Virus record (IMG/VR): IMGVR_UViG_3300021963_000002
Coordinates: 1 to 64,000 of that record
Direction: 5' to 3' (one strand)
Origin: a virus
DNA: 64,000 nucleotides
Below, in pieces: positions 1 through 6,197 of this stretch. A program made the position numbers and the translations under genes. The notes below the pieces were generated by a model. It had not been told where the DNA came from. It worked only from the letters and a program-made list of their open reading frames with translations, and searched no databases. Numbering within the stretch: position 1 is the first letter of the stretch; every line of letters begins with the position of its first letter.

Positions 1-442
1 TGTGACCTGCAGCGAACTTGTTAAAGCCACGCACAACTTGCTCGTCAAGAATGCTGGGGTCGCCATACGCACCCCAGCGAATCTTGCGACCATTGAGCAG
101 CATGCCGTAGTTAATATCTGCGGCAACGGCAGGATCTGTCAGGTCGACATAGCCGCCGGCTTTGTAGGTTCGCCACACTGACAGCGGTGCTTGGCCGACA
201 TTGACATAGCAAGACCGCTTGCCGTTAGCTTGCTTGCGGTGGATGCAGTTACCGCAGATCGAATAGTCTGCGCCGATAGCTAAAGCTTCGGCGGGGTTAA
301 TATCCTCGCGGAGAATCCAGACCTGGCACATGTTGCCGGTCTTGCGATTGCCTGATTCGAGAGTCATAACGGCAACAAAAGGCTTGCCGTCGATAGGGGA
401 ATTGCCACGTTGAATGACAAAACCGAGAGGCTTTTTGGCCAT
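1..442 (-). CDS. Partial phage protein with a GNCIHR cysteine motif, unknown function
   Basis: An open frame reads leftward from ATG at 442 and runs off the left edge, leaving about 147 residues without a stop. It begins MAKKPLGFVIQRGNSPIDGK and later shows CGNCIHR, RSCYVNVG and PLSVWRTYKAGGY, a pattern I associate with a conserved small phage protein of unknown role. The paired cysteines and histidine could bind a metal, but that is inference. It is the last visible gene of the leftward early direction and is separated from the HNH gene by more than 900 non-coding bases, so it probably has its own promoter. The real C-terminus lies outside the window. Confidence 0.8.
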   Translation of the reverse strand, partial: MAKKPLGFVIQRGNSPIDGKPFVAVMTLESGNRKTGNMCQVWILREDINPAEALAIGADYSICGNCIHRKQANGKRSCYVNVGQAPLSVWRTYKAGGYVDLTDPAVAADINYGMLLNGRKIRWGAYGDPSILDEQVVRGFNKFAAGH

Positions 443-513
443 GGTGAGAGATGCTGAATGCACAGCTTGAGAGAGAGAGAAAAGAGGGTGAGAGAGTCCC
501 TCATAAAAGCAAC

Positions 514-542
514 TCCTAAGCGTAAAGAATACGCCTAGGAGA
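514..542 (-). promoter_or_regulatory. Strong hairpin in the leader of the leftmost gene
   Basis: CTCCTAAGCGTA (514-525) and TACGCCTAGGAG (531-542) form a 12-bp stem with a 5-base loop. On the plus strand there is one A-C mismatch; on the minus strand the same position is a G-U pair, so the stem is complete only in leftward RNA. It lies about 70 bases upstream of the start codon at 442 in leftward transcription. No T-run follows, so a leader structure is more likely than a terminator. Confidence 0.5.
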
Positions 543-938
543 ATGCTTACAGGAGAGAATCGTGGCCTATATTCAGCGCCTAGGACTCGGGCGCAAAGCG
601 TAAGTATTGAACAGTTAGAAATAACAACCGCGAGAGAATACTCACACCAGGGAAGTAGAACACTTTTGCCGGTTGCTGTTGCTAACTATTCTGTTTTCAA
701 GGTTCTTTAACCTCTCAACCTATCGATCCCGCCGCTCACGTTCAGACACACCACACCTGCCATCGCCTACTTTTCAGGTTCTCCCTGGTGGGAGCTCCCT
801 ACCATCGGCGGCGGGTGCGGGGCCTGTTCGGCCGTCGCGGGTTCGGTTCGGTTTTCGAGGTTCCCTGTAGGCCGTGGCTTGCGCCCCGGTTCTTCAGTGA
901 CCCCATATTGGGGCACCGTCCAAGCCAGGACGAGAGTC

Positions 939-974
939 AGTGTGCCAGAGCCATGATCGGCACACTATCTGGCA
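939..974. promoter_or_regulatory. Overlapping, mutually exclusive inverted repeats
   Basis: AGTGTGCC (939-946) pairs with GGCACACT (959-966), and TGCCAGA (943-949) pairs with TCTGGCA (968-974). The two stems share TGCC, so only one can form at a time. Such alternatives are found in attenuators and in overlapping operators. The function here is not known. Confidence 0.4.
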
Positions 975-996
975 GGGGATGCGGATCAGTAAAAGG

Positions 997-1036
997 AACT
1001 GCGCGTGCGTGATACCGCAGTTCTCTGGAATGTCAA
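997..1036 (-). promoter_or_regulatory. Possible leftward promoter overlapped by an operator-like repeat
   Basis: On the minus strand TTGACA (1036-1031) is a consensus -35 box, followed after 16 bases by TATCAC (1014-1009), a weak -10. The inverted repeat AACTGCG (997-1003) / CGCAGTT (1016-1022) straddles the -10. This arrangement would suit a repressed promoter reading toward the leftmost gene with a leader of about 560 bases. The -10 match is poor, so the call is tentative. Confidence 0.35.
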
Positions 1037-1367
1037 GGAAATCTTAATACTCTGTAACCTAGTCAAGACTCCTTGTCCTGACTTGAGTCTTAGGGGTCGT
1101 TATTACTAATCAAACTCACTGTCTAATACTTAATAAACAGAAAAATGTTATCTATACACAAACTACTGTTTTGGATAAATAAATATACATACATAGAACA
1201 TAGATTGCCCGCATCCTAGCTGTGGAGCAGGTTCTCGGCAACCGAGCTACATTGATTGAGTTCCCGCTCTACTTTCCGTATCGGGCACTGGTGCGCGTTG
1301 GGCAGATAGCCCAGAAGGCGGCCCGGTTCTGGAGGCGTCCGATAACGTCTCCCCGAATTCCGTCAGG

Positions 1368-1859
1368 CTAGACGTCATACAAGCGGCATTCCAGGGCTTC
1401 GGGGTTCCTGCTGCAGAAGTCGTCCCAGAAGCGGTCGTGGGCAGTTCGCTCAGTGAGGTCACGCAGGGCGTCCTTGTCCAGGCGGCCTTCAGCTAGGCCA
1501 TCGGTCAGGGCTTGCATGCTGTCGAGGCGGGCGTTTTCGCTCATCCAATCGAAGACGGTCTGTTCCCGGTCGTGTGCCCAGAAGCGCTGGGGGCGGTACC
1601 AGGGCAGGAGATCGTGGTTGGACTTATTGCCGTTGCAGGCGACGCAGGCGCGACTGAGGTTCCAGCGCCGGGTCGGCCCCCCTTTGGACTTGGGGATGAT
1701 GTGGTCGAGGGTGAATTTCTTGGAAGCGCGTCCGCAGTAGGCACACGTTCCGTGCCCCGGATAGTCTTCGATGATCGAGCGGCGGAAGCTTCTTATTGCA
1801 TCGGCGGGTCGTAGTTCGTGAAGGTTGTAGAGCAGTTCGTCATAGGACTGCGCCTTCAT
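1368..1859 (-). CDS. HNH endonuclease
   Basis: The 163-residue protein carries a classical HNH core in its middle: CAYCGRA, then TLDHIIPKSKGG, then RACVACNGNKSN. The two CxxC pairs bind a structural zinc and the DHI and N residues form the metal-dependent nuclease centre. Free-standing HNH enzymes in phages act as homing endonucleases, as packaging-associated nickases, or in recombination. Here the gene is the last member of the early leftward operon, far from the terminase, so a packaging role is less likely. The start at 1859 is the natural ATG. Confidence 0.85.
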   Translation of the reverse strand: MKAQSYDELLYNLHELRPADAIRSFRRSIIEDYPGHGTCAYCGRASKKFTLDHIIPKSKGGPTRRWNLSRACVACNGNKSNHDLLPWYRPQRFWAHDREQTVFDWMSENARLDSMQALTDGLAEGRLDKDALRDLTERTAHDRFWDDFCSRNPEALECRLYDV

Positions 1860-1890
1860 CGGCTATTCGATTGCCACGAACCTACGTTAC

Positions 1891-2292
1891 CTAGACCTGG
1901 ATTGTGATGCAGATCCAGGGATCAGAAAGCATTGTTCTGATGAAGTGTGTCTCGATTGAATCGATCACCGAAAGGTTGTCATTCTTTAATACGCCTGCAT
2001 AGACAAGGCCATCAAGAGTGGCTTTCAAATAGTTATCTAAGTCACCTCTCTTTGTCTGCCCGTTGAAGACAACGGAGATGTGCGAGACGTGAGTCAGGGG
2101 CTCTTCTAGCCAGATCCGGCGGACGATGCCTGAGAACTCATCCAGCCAGGCTTTGTAGCTGGGGTCGTTGTACACGCACCCGTTGCTGCGGAAGCGAGGC
2201 CGGCACGCTGGTCTGGGGGCGATGTCGACCCTCAGAACGTAGGGATCGCTCAGGTTCTGGAGCGGGTCAAGCTTTTGAGTCACAGGTCCCAT
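1891..2292 (-). CDS. rusA: RusA-like Holliday junction resolvase
   Basis: At 133 residues it has the usual size of RusA enzymes, which cut four-way DNA junctions as dimers. The diagnostic segment is GDLDNYLKATLDGLVYAG, giving the clustered catalytic aspartates, followed by NDNLSVIDSIET with a third acidic group. The N-terminal RPACRPRFRSNGCVY region matches the basic start of the family. It overlaps the end of thyX by 13 bases, so the two are translated together. With the RecB-type nuclease and SSB of the same operon it forms a small recombination set. Confidence 0.85.
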   Translation of the reverse strand: MGPVTQKLDPLQNLSDPYVLRVDIAPRPACRPRFRSNGCVYNDPSYKAWLDEFSGIVRRIWLEEPLTHVSHISVVFNGQTKRGDLDNYLKATLDGLVYAGVLKNDNLSVIDSIETHFIRTMLSDPWICITIQV

Positions 2293-2966
2293 CCCAGTGC
2301 CTCCGCCAGGATTGGGAACTTGGCGCAGAAGATCTTTTTGATCTCCTCGGCGACTTCGCGGTGCTCAGCCTGCGTGTCGGGCTGGGCTCGGACCTGGATG
2401 TAGTGGATGAAGGAGCGGACCGAACCGGCCATGTACACCGTGGTGGGGGTGCAGACCGGAAGGATCCGGCGGGCTGTCTCCTTGGCGACGCCGGCTTCGA
2501 GGAGCTGTTCGTAGGTGTCGTAGGCCAGGTCGATGCACTTGTTGGCGACGGCCTGGGCGCACTCCTGCTCCTCGACAGTGAGGTCGTCAAAGCTGTTTTG
2601 CCTGTTCTTCTTGTCCTGGCGGCGGAAGTGAGGGGCCTCAGCCTTTGCGGTTTTGGCGTACCGGCAAGAGAACTGCTGGAAGGCGAAGGAACGGTGACGG
2701 CAGATCTGCGCCGCCACATCGAGGGTGGTTTCGATCCGGACGCACATAAACGCGAGCTCGAAGGGGCTCCAGTGCTTGTGCTGGATCAAGTAGCGGAGGA
2801 GCTTGGGGCCTGTCTCCCAGTTGTCCTCGTTGGATTGGTTGGAGACGCGGGCGCATTTGACGATCAGGCGCTCGGCTTCGGCGGTGCAGTGCACCAGGGT
2901 GACGGGGCGGTCTAGAGCCACACCCCCGTCCTCGGGGCAGACCTTCAGGCCAGGGAGAGTGCTCAT
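2280..2966 (-). CDS. thyX: Flavin-dependent thymidylate synthase ThyX
   Basis: The enzyme converts dUMP to dTMP using FAD, methylene-tetrahydrofolate and NADPH. The family signature RHR-x7-S is visible as RHRSFAFQQFS at residues 90-100, followed by RY. Length (228 residues) is normal. It lies between a KOW-like gene, overlapping its stop by 4 bases, and rusA. Together with dCTP deaminase and the class II ribonucleotide reductase it makes the phage able to remodel host dNTP pools. ThyX is the usual thymidylate synthase of marine Synechococcus and many of their phages. Confidence 0.95.
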   Translation of the reverse strand: MSTLPGLKVCPEDGGVALDRPVTLVHCTAEAERLIVKCARVSNQSNEDNWETGPKLLRYLIQHKHWSPFELAFMCVRIETTLDVAAQICRHRSFAFQQFSCRYAKTAKAEAPHFRRQDKKNRQNSFDDLTVEEQECAQAVANKCIDLAYDTYEQLLEAGVAKETARRILPVCTPTTVYMAGSVRSFIHYIQVRAQPDTQAEHREVAEEIKKIFCAKFPILAEALGWDL

Positions 2967-3187
2967 TTGTCCAGGAGGTTGAGGCGCATCTGCAGCACGG
3001 ATTGGTCAATAACGCTGCTGTTGTCGAATTTCACGGCGTAACTCGGATAGAAACCGTTTTTCTGTTTCTTCCAGGTCAGGCCGACGATGGTGCCCGTCCT
3101 CGGTGCACCGAAGTTGACCAATGCCGAGCCGTTTTGGCGGCGGTAGACTCGTTGTCCTACCTGATACAGGTGGCCGACGATGTCCAT
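2963..3187 (-). CDS. Small KOW/SH3-like protein, unknown function
   Basis: The start chosen is ATG 3187, preceded by AGGAAAGAC, rather than an in-frame codon 60 bases further upstream. The 74-residue product (MDIVGHLYQVGQRVYRRQNG...) has the alternating hydrophobic and glycine pattern of a small beta-barrel: GQRVYRR, GTIVGL, YPSYAVKFD. Such folds often bind nucleic acid or protein, but no specific function can be assigned. It overlaps thyX by 4 bases (ATGA), implying coupled translation. Confidence 0.65.
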   Translation of the reverse strand: MDIVGHLYQVGQRVYRRQNGSALVNFGAPRTGTIVGLTWKKQKNGFYPSYAVKFDNSSVIDQSVLQMRLNLLDK

Positions 3188-3255
3188 GTCTTTCCTGGAA
3201 TGAGCCCGTTGTGGGGCGTTCTGGCTAAACCGGTCTTTGGGGGGCACGTTTCCTG

Positions 3256-3450
3256 ATGCAGACGGAACAGGGGAGTTACGACTACGTCGACGCTGAGGGG
3301 CAGCGAGTGCGCTTAAGCGTCGGGTTTCTCGATGCCGGGGGCGGCTTGACGGTGGAGGTCAAGGAGAGCCGCACCCAGCAGCCACTGCCTCGCACCCTTC
3401 AGCCCGATCTTCCCCTGGAGGACCTGGAACATCCCCAGATGGTCGCGTAG
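3256..3450 (+). CDS. Small plus-strand hypothetical protein inside the leftward operon
   Basis: Sixty-four residues beginning MQTEQGSYDYVDAEGQRVRL. Third codon positions are almost all G or C and the predicted beta-rich sequence is regular, so it looks coding, although every neighbour reads the other way. Its last 92 bases overlap the end of the minus-strand gene at 3359-3664, and upstream only a distant GGGGGG could serve as a ribosome site. No family recognised. The alternative is that the minus strand is the coding one throughout. Confidence 0.5.
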   Translation: MQTEQGSYDYVDAEGQRVRLSVGFLDAGGGLTVEVKESRTQQPLPRTLQPDLPLEDLEHPQMVA

Positions 3451-3664
3451 GTATTTGATGTGCGGAATGTCCGCTGACGTCGCTGTCTGCGTCGCAGTAA
3501 CAAGTTGAGAGAGGGTTATCGGCATAGCGTTCATTTGCCCGGGCCAGCGCGCTAACAACTTCGTCAACGCTGGTCTCGTAGAAAAAAGCCATCTGCTCGA
3601 CCGAGAACTTGTGCTGTTCTTCGATCATGTCGATCAGAAAGAAGTCGGCGATGCGTCGGCTCAT
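3359..3664 (-). CDS. Small helical hypothetical protein
   Basis: The first fifty-odd residues (MSRRIADFFLIDMIEEQHKF..., ...VDEVVSALARANERYADNPL) have good codon usage and a helix-turn-helix-like flow: FSVEQMAFFYETSVDEVVSAL. The last ~45 residues are of poor quality and overlap the plus-strand gene 3256-3450. Either the tail is a real convergent overlap or the frame was altered; another minus frame (3313-3567) is more protein-like there. A small DNA-binding regulator is possible but unproven. Confidence 0.5.
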   Translation of the reverse strand: MSRRIADFFLIDMIEEQHKFSVEQMAFFYETSVDEVVSALARANERYADNPLSTCYCDADSDVSGHSAHQIPTRPSGDVPGPPGEDRAEGCEAVAAGCGSP

Positions 3665-3670
3665 TGCTAA

Positions 3671-4375
3671 CTATGCCACATGTGAATTGGTTGGAATAGA
3701 GATATTCGAGGGCAGTTTGTGCTTGTCATGCCAGTCCTCCAGCTTCTCTAGGAAGTGGCAGTAGAGCTGGTTGATGTCGTTTCGGCCTAGCTCGTGCACT
3801 TGGCAGACGCGGTTGGGCATCGCCACGGCGATCAGCCCGCGCTTGATGCAAAGGCCCTCTTTCCTGTAGGTGAAATTGGCTGCCTTGATGTAGGCAGCGA
3901 CTTGCATTTCGTAGCCGTACAGCTTGCTGCCTGTGACGGGCTTGTTTGCCGTCTTGAAGTCGATCAGCGTTGGCTGGTCGCCGTCGTCAGGCATATAGCC
4001 AATGCAGTCACAGGCACCGGCATAGTTGTCGCTGTTCCAGATCGCGCCTTCGAGTAGTAGGGCACGGTCGATCCCTTCCAGGAAGGGGCGGAGGGAGTTG
4101 TAGAACGGCTGGTAGCTGAAGTGGAACTCTGGATCTTCGCCAGTGATGAGAAACTTCTCGGCGGAGTCGTGAGTCCAAGTTCCGCGTGCAGAGGCACGGT
4201 TGAGGATCTCGTTTGCTTTCACCTCACCCTTCCACTGACGCCAGCCGGCGAACTTGCTGTCGTCTTTAAGGACGGTGGTGACGCTCGGTTTGTAGCCGAG
4301 GGGCGTGGCGTACACCCGATGACCATCCACCACGGTGCGAATGGCTTCGTACTTGGGGATGGCTGTGAGTCGCAT
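3671..4375 (-). CDS. RecB/Cas4-like PD-(D/E)XK exonuclease
   Basis: The 234-residue protein has the full active-site set of the RecB-type nuclease superfamily: RGTWTHDSAEKF (upstream His), NYAGACDCIGY (catalytic Asp), TLIDFKTANKP (D-x-K) and GYEMQVAAYIKA (Q-x3-Y). Such phage enzymes are DNA exonucleases acting in recombination or host DNA degradation. It follows the SSB gene in the leftward operon but is separated from it by a hairpin terminator at 4397-4412, so the two may be expressed at different levels. Confidence 0.85.
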   Translation of the reverse strand: MRLTAIPKYEAIRTVVDGHRVYATPLGYKPSVTTVLKDDSKFAGWRQWKGEVKANEILNRASARGTWTHDSAEKFLITGEDPEFHFSYQPFYNSLRPFLEGIDRALLLEGAIWNSDNYAGACDCIGYMPDDGDQPTLIDFKTANKPVTGSKLYGYEMQVAAYIKAANFTYRKEGLCIKRGLIAVAMPNRVCQVHELGRNDINQLYCHFLEKLEDWHDKHKLPSNISIPTNSHVA

Positions 4376-4396
4376 TCGCTGTTCCCGAATAGAGAA

Positions 4397-4412
4397 GGGG
4401 GCCGAAGCCCCC
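4397..4412 (-). terminator. Hairpin terminator with UUCG loop
   Basis: GGGGGC and GCCCCC form a 6-bp all-GC stem closing a TTCG tetraloop on the minus strand, followed by TTCTCTATTC. It sits between the SSB gene (stop at 4430) and the exonuclease (start at 4375), so it may attenuate read-through within the early operon. Confidence 0.65.
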
Positions 4413-4429
4413 TCATCTAGCTTTGGATG

Positions 4430-5101
4430 TCAGTTGGCAGCCTTGCCGAAGACTTCCTCGCTGGGAGCGCTCATGCAATAAGCACGGAGGTCGCAGGTGA
4501 AGTCGTCGTAGGCGTCCAGGACTTCCTGGGCGGTTTCTTCGGGAGGCAGAGCGATCAGGGTATGCACCGTGTCGTTGAGACCGGTGCCCTTGCGGGACCA
4601 CTCGATGTCGTAACCGCGAGGATCGCCGTAGCGGGGGTTCTCGCAGAACTTCTCGAACTGCTCACGGATCGAGACCTGGGTGAAGTTCCAGATCTGGAAG
4701 CGGTTCTCCGAGTAGTTGTAGACCACCATGGCCACGAAGGTCTTGAGGATCGGGGTGCCGTCCTTGCGTACCTGGGCGGTTTCGGGGATCTCTTCGGCGG
4801 GAGGCTCGTCAAAGCCGGCTTCGTTGAGCGCCTCGGCATCCCAACGCATGACGGCACGCTTCTCCTGGCCATCGACAGTTTCGGTGTACCAGCATTCCCA
4901 GCCCCAGCGGCAGGGAGACATGACCCGGAATTCGACCTTCTCACCGTCTTTAGGGGTGGGCAGGTAGTTGCCGGAGGCGGCTGCGCGCTCAAGTGCGGCT
5001 TGCTTCTCCTTCTCCAGGCGGGTACGGAGAGCAGTCGGCAGGAAGCTGGTGGTGTTCGTCTTGGCTGCGGTGGTGGTGCGGGGGCGGGTGGTGACGGTCA
5101 T
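4430..5101 (-). CDS. Phage single-stranded DNA-binding protein (OB-fold type)
   Basis: The 223-residue sequence has a threonine-rich basic N-terminus, then KVEFRVMSP, FVAMVVYNYSENRFQIWNFT, GDPRGYDIEWSRKGTGLNDT and an acidic C-terminal half. The order of a beta-rich core with a 'GDP..YDI...RKGTGL' block resembles phage gp32- or gp2.5-like SSBs, which coat ssDNA and recruit replication proteins. Placement beside a RecB-type nuclease and opposite the primase-helicase agrees. The assignment is by pattern, not by an established signature, so it remains probable rather than certain. Confidence 0.65.
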   Translation of the reverse strand: MTVTTRPRTTTAAKTNTTSFLPTALRTRLEKEKQAALERAAASGNYLPTPKDGEKVEFRVMSPCRWGWECWYTETVDGQEKRAVMRWDAEALNEAGFDEPPAEEIPETAQVRKDGTPILKTFVAMVVYNYSENRFQIWNFTQVSIREQFEKFCENPRYGDPRGYDIEWSRKGTGLNDTVHTLIALPPEETAQEVLDAYDDFTCDLRAYCMSAPSEEVFGKAAN

Positions 5102-5276
5102 GGTTTGTTGGGGCGATGACGTTGGTGAGAGCTTCCAGCTGGCGGAGCAGCCGCTCTAGCCCTTCCGAAGGGGAGAGGCCATTGCGTTCTGCTAGTCCAG
5201 ACAGGAACGAGAAGGCGTGCTCTGTAAGCCAGATGGTCCTTCGTCGCTTCGCCTCGCCGTACTGCCTGGAGGGCAT
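4989..5276 (-). CDS. Small ribbon-helix-helix-like DNA-binding protein
   Basis: Residues 10-45 (RRRTIWLTEHAFSFLSGL, then GLSPSEGLERLLRQLE) fit the beta-strand/helix/helix plan of ribbon-helix-helix regulators. The remainder, about 40 residues rich in His and Pro, overlaps the start of the SSB gene by 113 bases in another frame, which is long; the C-terminus may be dispensable. RHH proteins bind operators as dimers, so this is a candidate regulator of the early operon. Confidence 0.55.
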   Translation of the reverse strand: MPSRQYGEAKRRRTIWLTEHAFSFLSGLAERNGLSPSEGLERLLRQLEALTNVIAPTNHDRHHPPPHHHRSQDEHHQLPADCSPYPPGEGEASRT

Positions 5277-5341
5277 GGGGCGGGTGCGAATGCCGCCATC
5301 CTAAGGGGGACAGAGCGGTGTGGCAACCCCATTTGGATGGT

Positions 5342-6079
5342 TCAGTATTTCTTCAGGAGCTCGTCTGTCAGTTCGGGCACGGTGCGCTGCCATTGGAAGA
5401 CGCGGCCGAGCAGCTTGCTGAGCAGATTCAGGCGGTCGTTCAGCACATTGGGCTCCCAGCCGCCTTCGCCTTTGATGATCAAGCGGAGTTCTTCCTGCTC
5501 AGCTGGATCACGGGAGAACTTGCTGGTAACTCGGTGGATGTCGTCAACGAGGTCCCAGCTCTCCTGAACCATCATGCGGCGGATGATTCGGCCGGCGTTG
5601 TCGCTGATGATTCGGGCTTGGTTCTCGTTGAACTCGACAACGCTTAGATCGATGGGTACCGGTTGCAACCCGGTGAATACCTCGACCATGTAGCCGAGAG
5701 ACGCGGGGCGGCCGTCGGGGTCGCGCATGATCTCGGCGCGCTCGACCAGCGGGGCCAGGTTTCCGAATGTGATTCCAGTGCTTCGGCTGTTCTGGTAGTC
5801 GTCAATGGCTTGCCATAGGTATTCCAGGGCTACGAAGCTTCTGGGGCCTGGGCTTTTGAGGCGGGCGGCGCGGAGTCCTGCGATCTGACTGCTGTGCAGG
5901 AATGCCTTGTCGCCGGTGACGTACTTACAGAGTCCGACGAGGGTGGGGTGGGACCAGCCGTTGCTGTCCATCACCCTGCAGAACCAGCGGGAGAAGCTGA
6001 TGGCCCCCTGATCCATAGCCTCTTCCAGCTCCATCCTGTCCGGTCTTGCTGACGTGCTGGGGGCGGTCATGGTGATCAT
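5342..6079 (-). CDS. Putative HTH regulator, candidate lysogeny repressor
   Basis: The 245-residue protein starts at ATG 6079 and is transcribed divergently from the primase-helicase. The segment SFSRWFCRVMDSNGWSHP, then LHSSQIAGLRAARLKSPGPR, is reminiscent of a helix-turn-helix in cyanobacterial proteins of unknown function. The rest (AEIMRDPDGRPASLGYMVEV...) is globular with no recognised domain. Position is the main argument: first gene of the leftward early operon, facing the replication operon across 118 bases that carry inverted repeats also present upstream of the integrase. A repressor role is inference. Confidence 0.55.
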   Translation of the reverse strand: MITMTAPSTSARPDRMELEEAMDQGAISFSRWFCRVMDSNGWSHPTLVGLCKYVTGDKAFLHSSQIAGLRAARLKSPGPRSFVALEYLWQAIDDYQNSRSTGITFGNLAPLVERAEIMRDPDGRPASLGYMVEVFTGLQPVPIDLSVVEFNENQARIISDNAGRIIRRMMVQESWDLVDDIHRVTSKFSRDPAEQEELRLIIKGEGGWEPNVLNDRLNLLSKLLGRVFQWQRTVPELTDELLKKY

Positions 6080-6197
6080 GGAGATAACGCAAGCCTGTCC
6101 TGGTCACGACGCTAGACAAAAACGGTCGGTTTGGCCAGTCACGCGGCGAATTTGAGACACGATCCTGGACTGGACAGGCTCCGTACGATGACCTGGT
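6080..6197. promoter_or_regulatory. Divergent control region between regulator and primase-helicase
   Basis: AGCCTGTCC (6092-6100) and its exact inverted copy GGACAGGCT (6172-6180) flank the region symmetrically. Inside it, TTGAGACACG (6152-6161) and TCCTGGACTGG (6163-6173) recur upstream of the integrase, reading toward the gene in both cases. TTGAGA could be a -35 box for the rightward primase transcript, but no good -10 is obvious. CCTGGACTGGACAGG (6164-6178) is itself nearly palindromic. These features suit promoter and operator sites for a phage regulator. Confidence 0.55.

Larger units (their letters stand above)
443..1367. other. Long non-coding control region (about 925 bp)
   Basis: No convincing gene is seen on either strand; the few short open frames here have poor codon structure. 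The stretch between about 1030 and 1210 is strikingly AT-rich compared with the GC-rich genes on both sides, and the remainder carries several inverted repeats (514-542, 576-594, 901-913, 939-974, 997-1022). It lies between two leftward genes, so it should hold the promoter and leader of the partial gene ending at 1. It may also be an origin or packaging-related region; the sequence alone does not decide. Confidence 0.6.

Noticed and set aside
673-1012. Two plus-strand frames in the left non-coding region
   Set aside because: Both are Arg/Ser/Pro-rich with no ribosome site and irregular codon use. The hairpins in the same segment fit non-coding DNA better.
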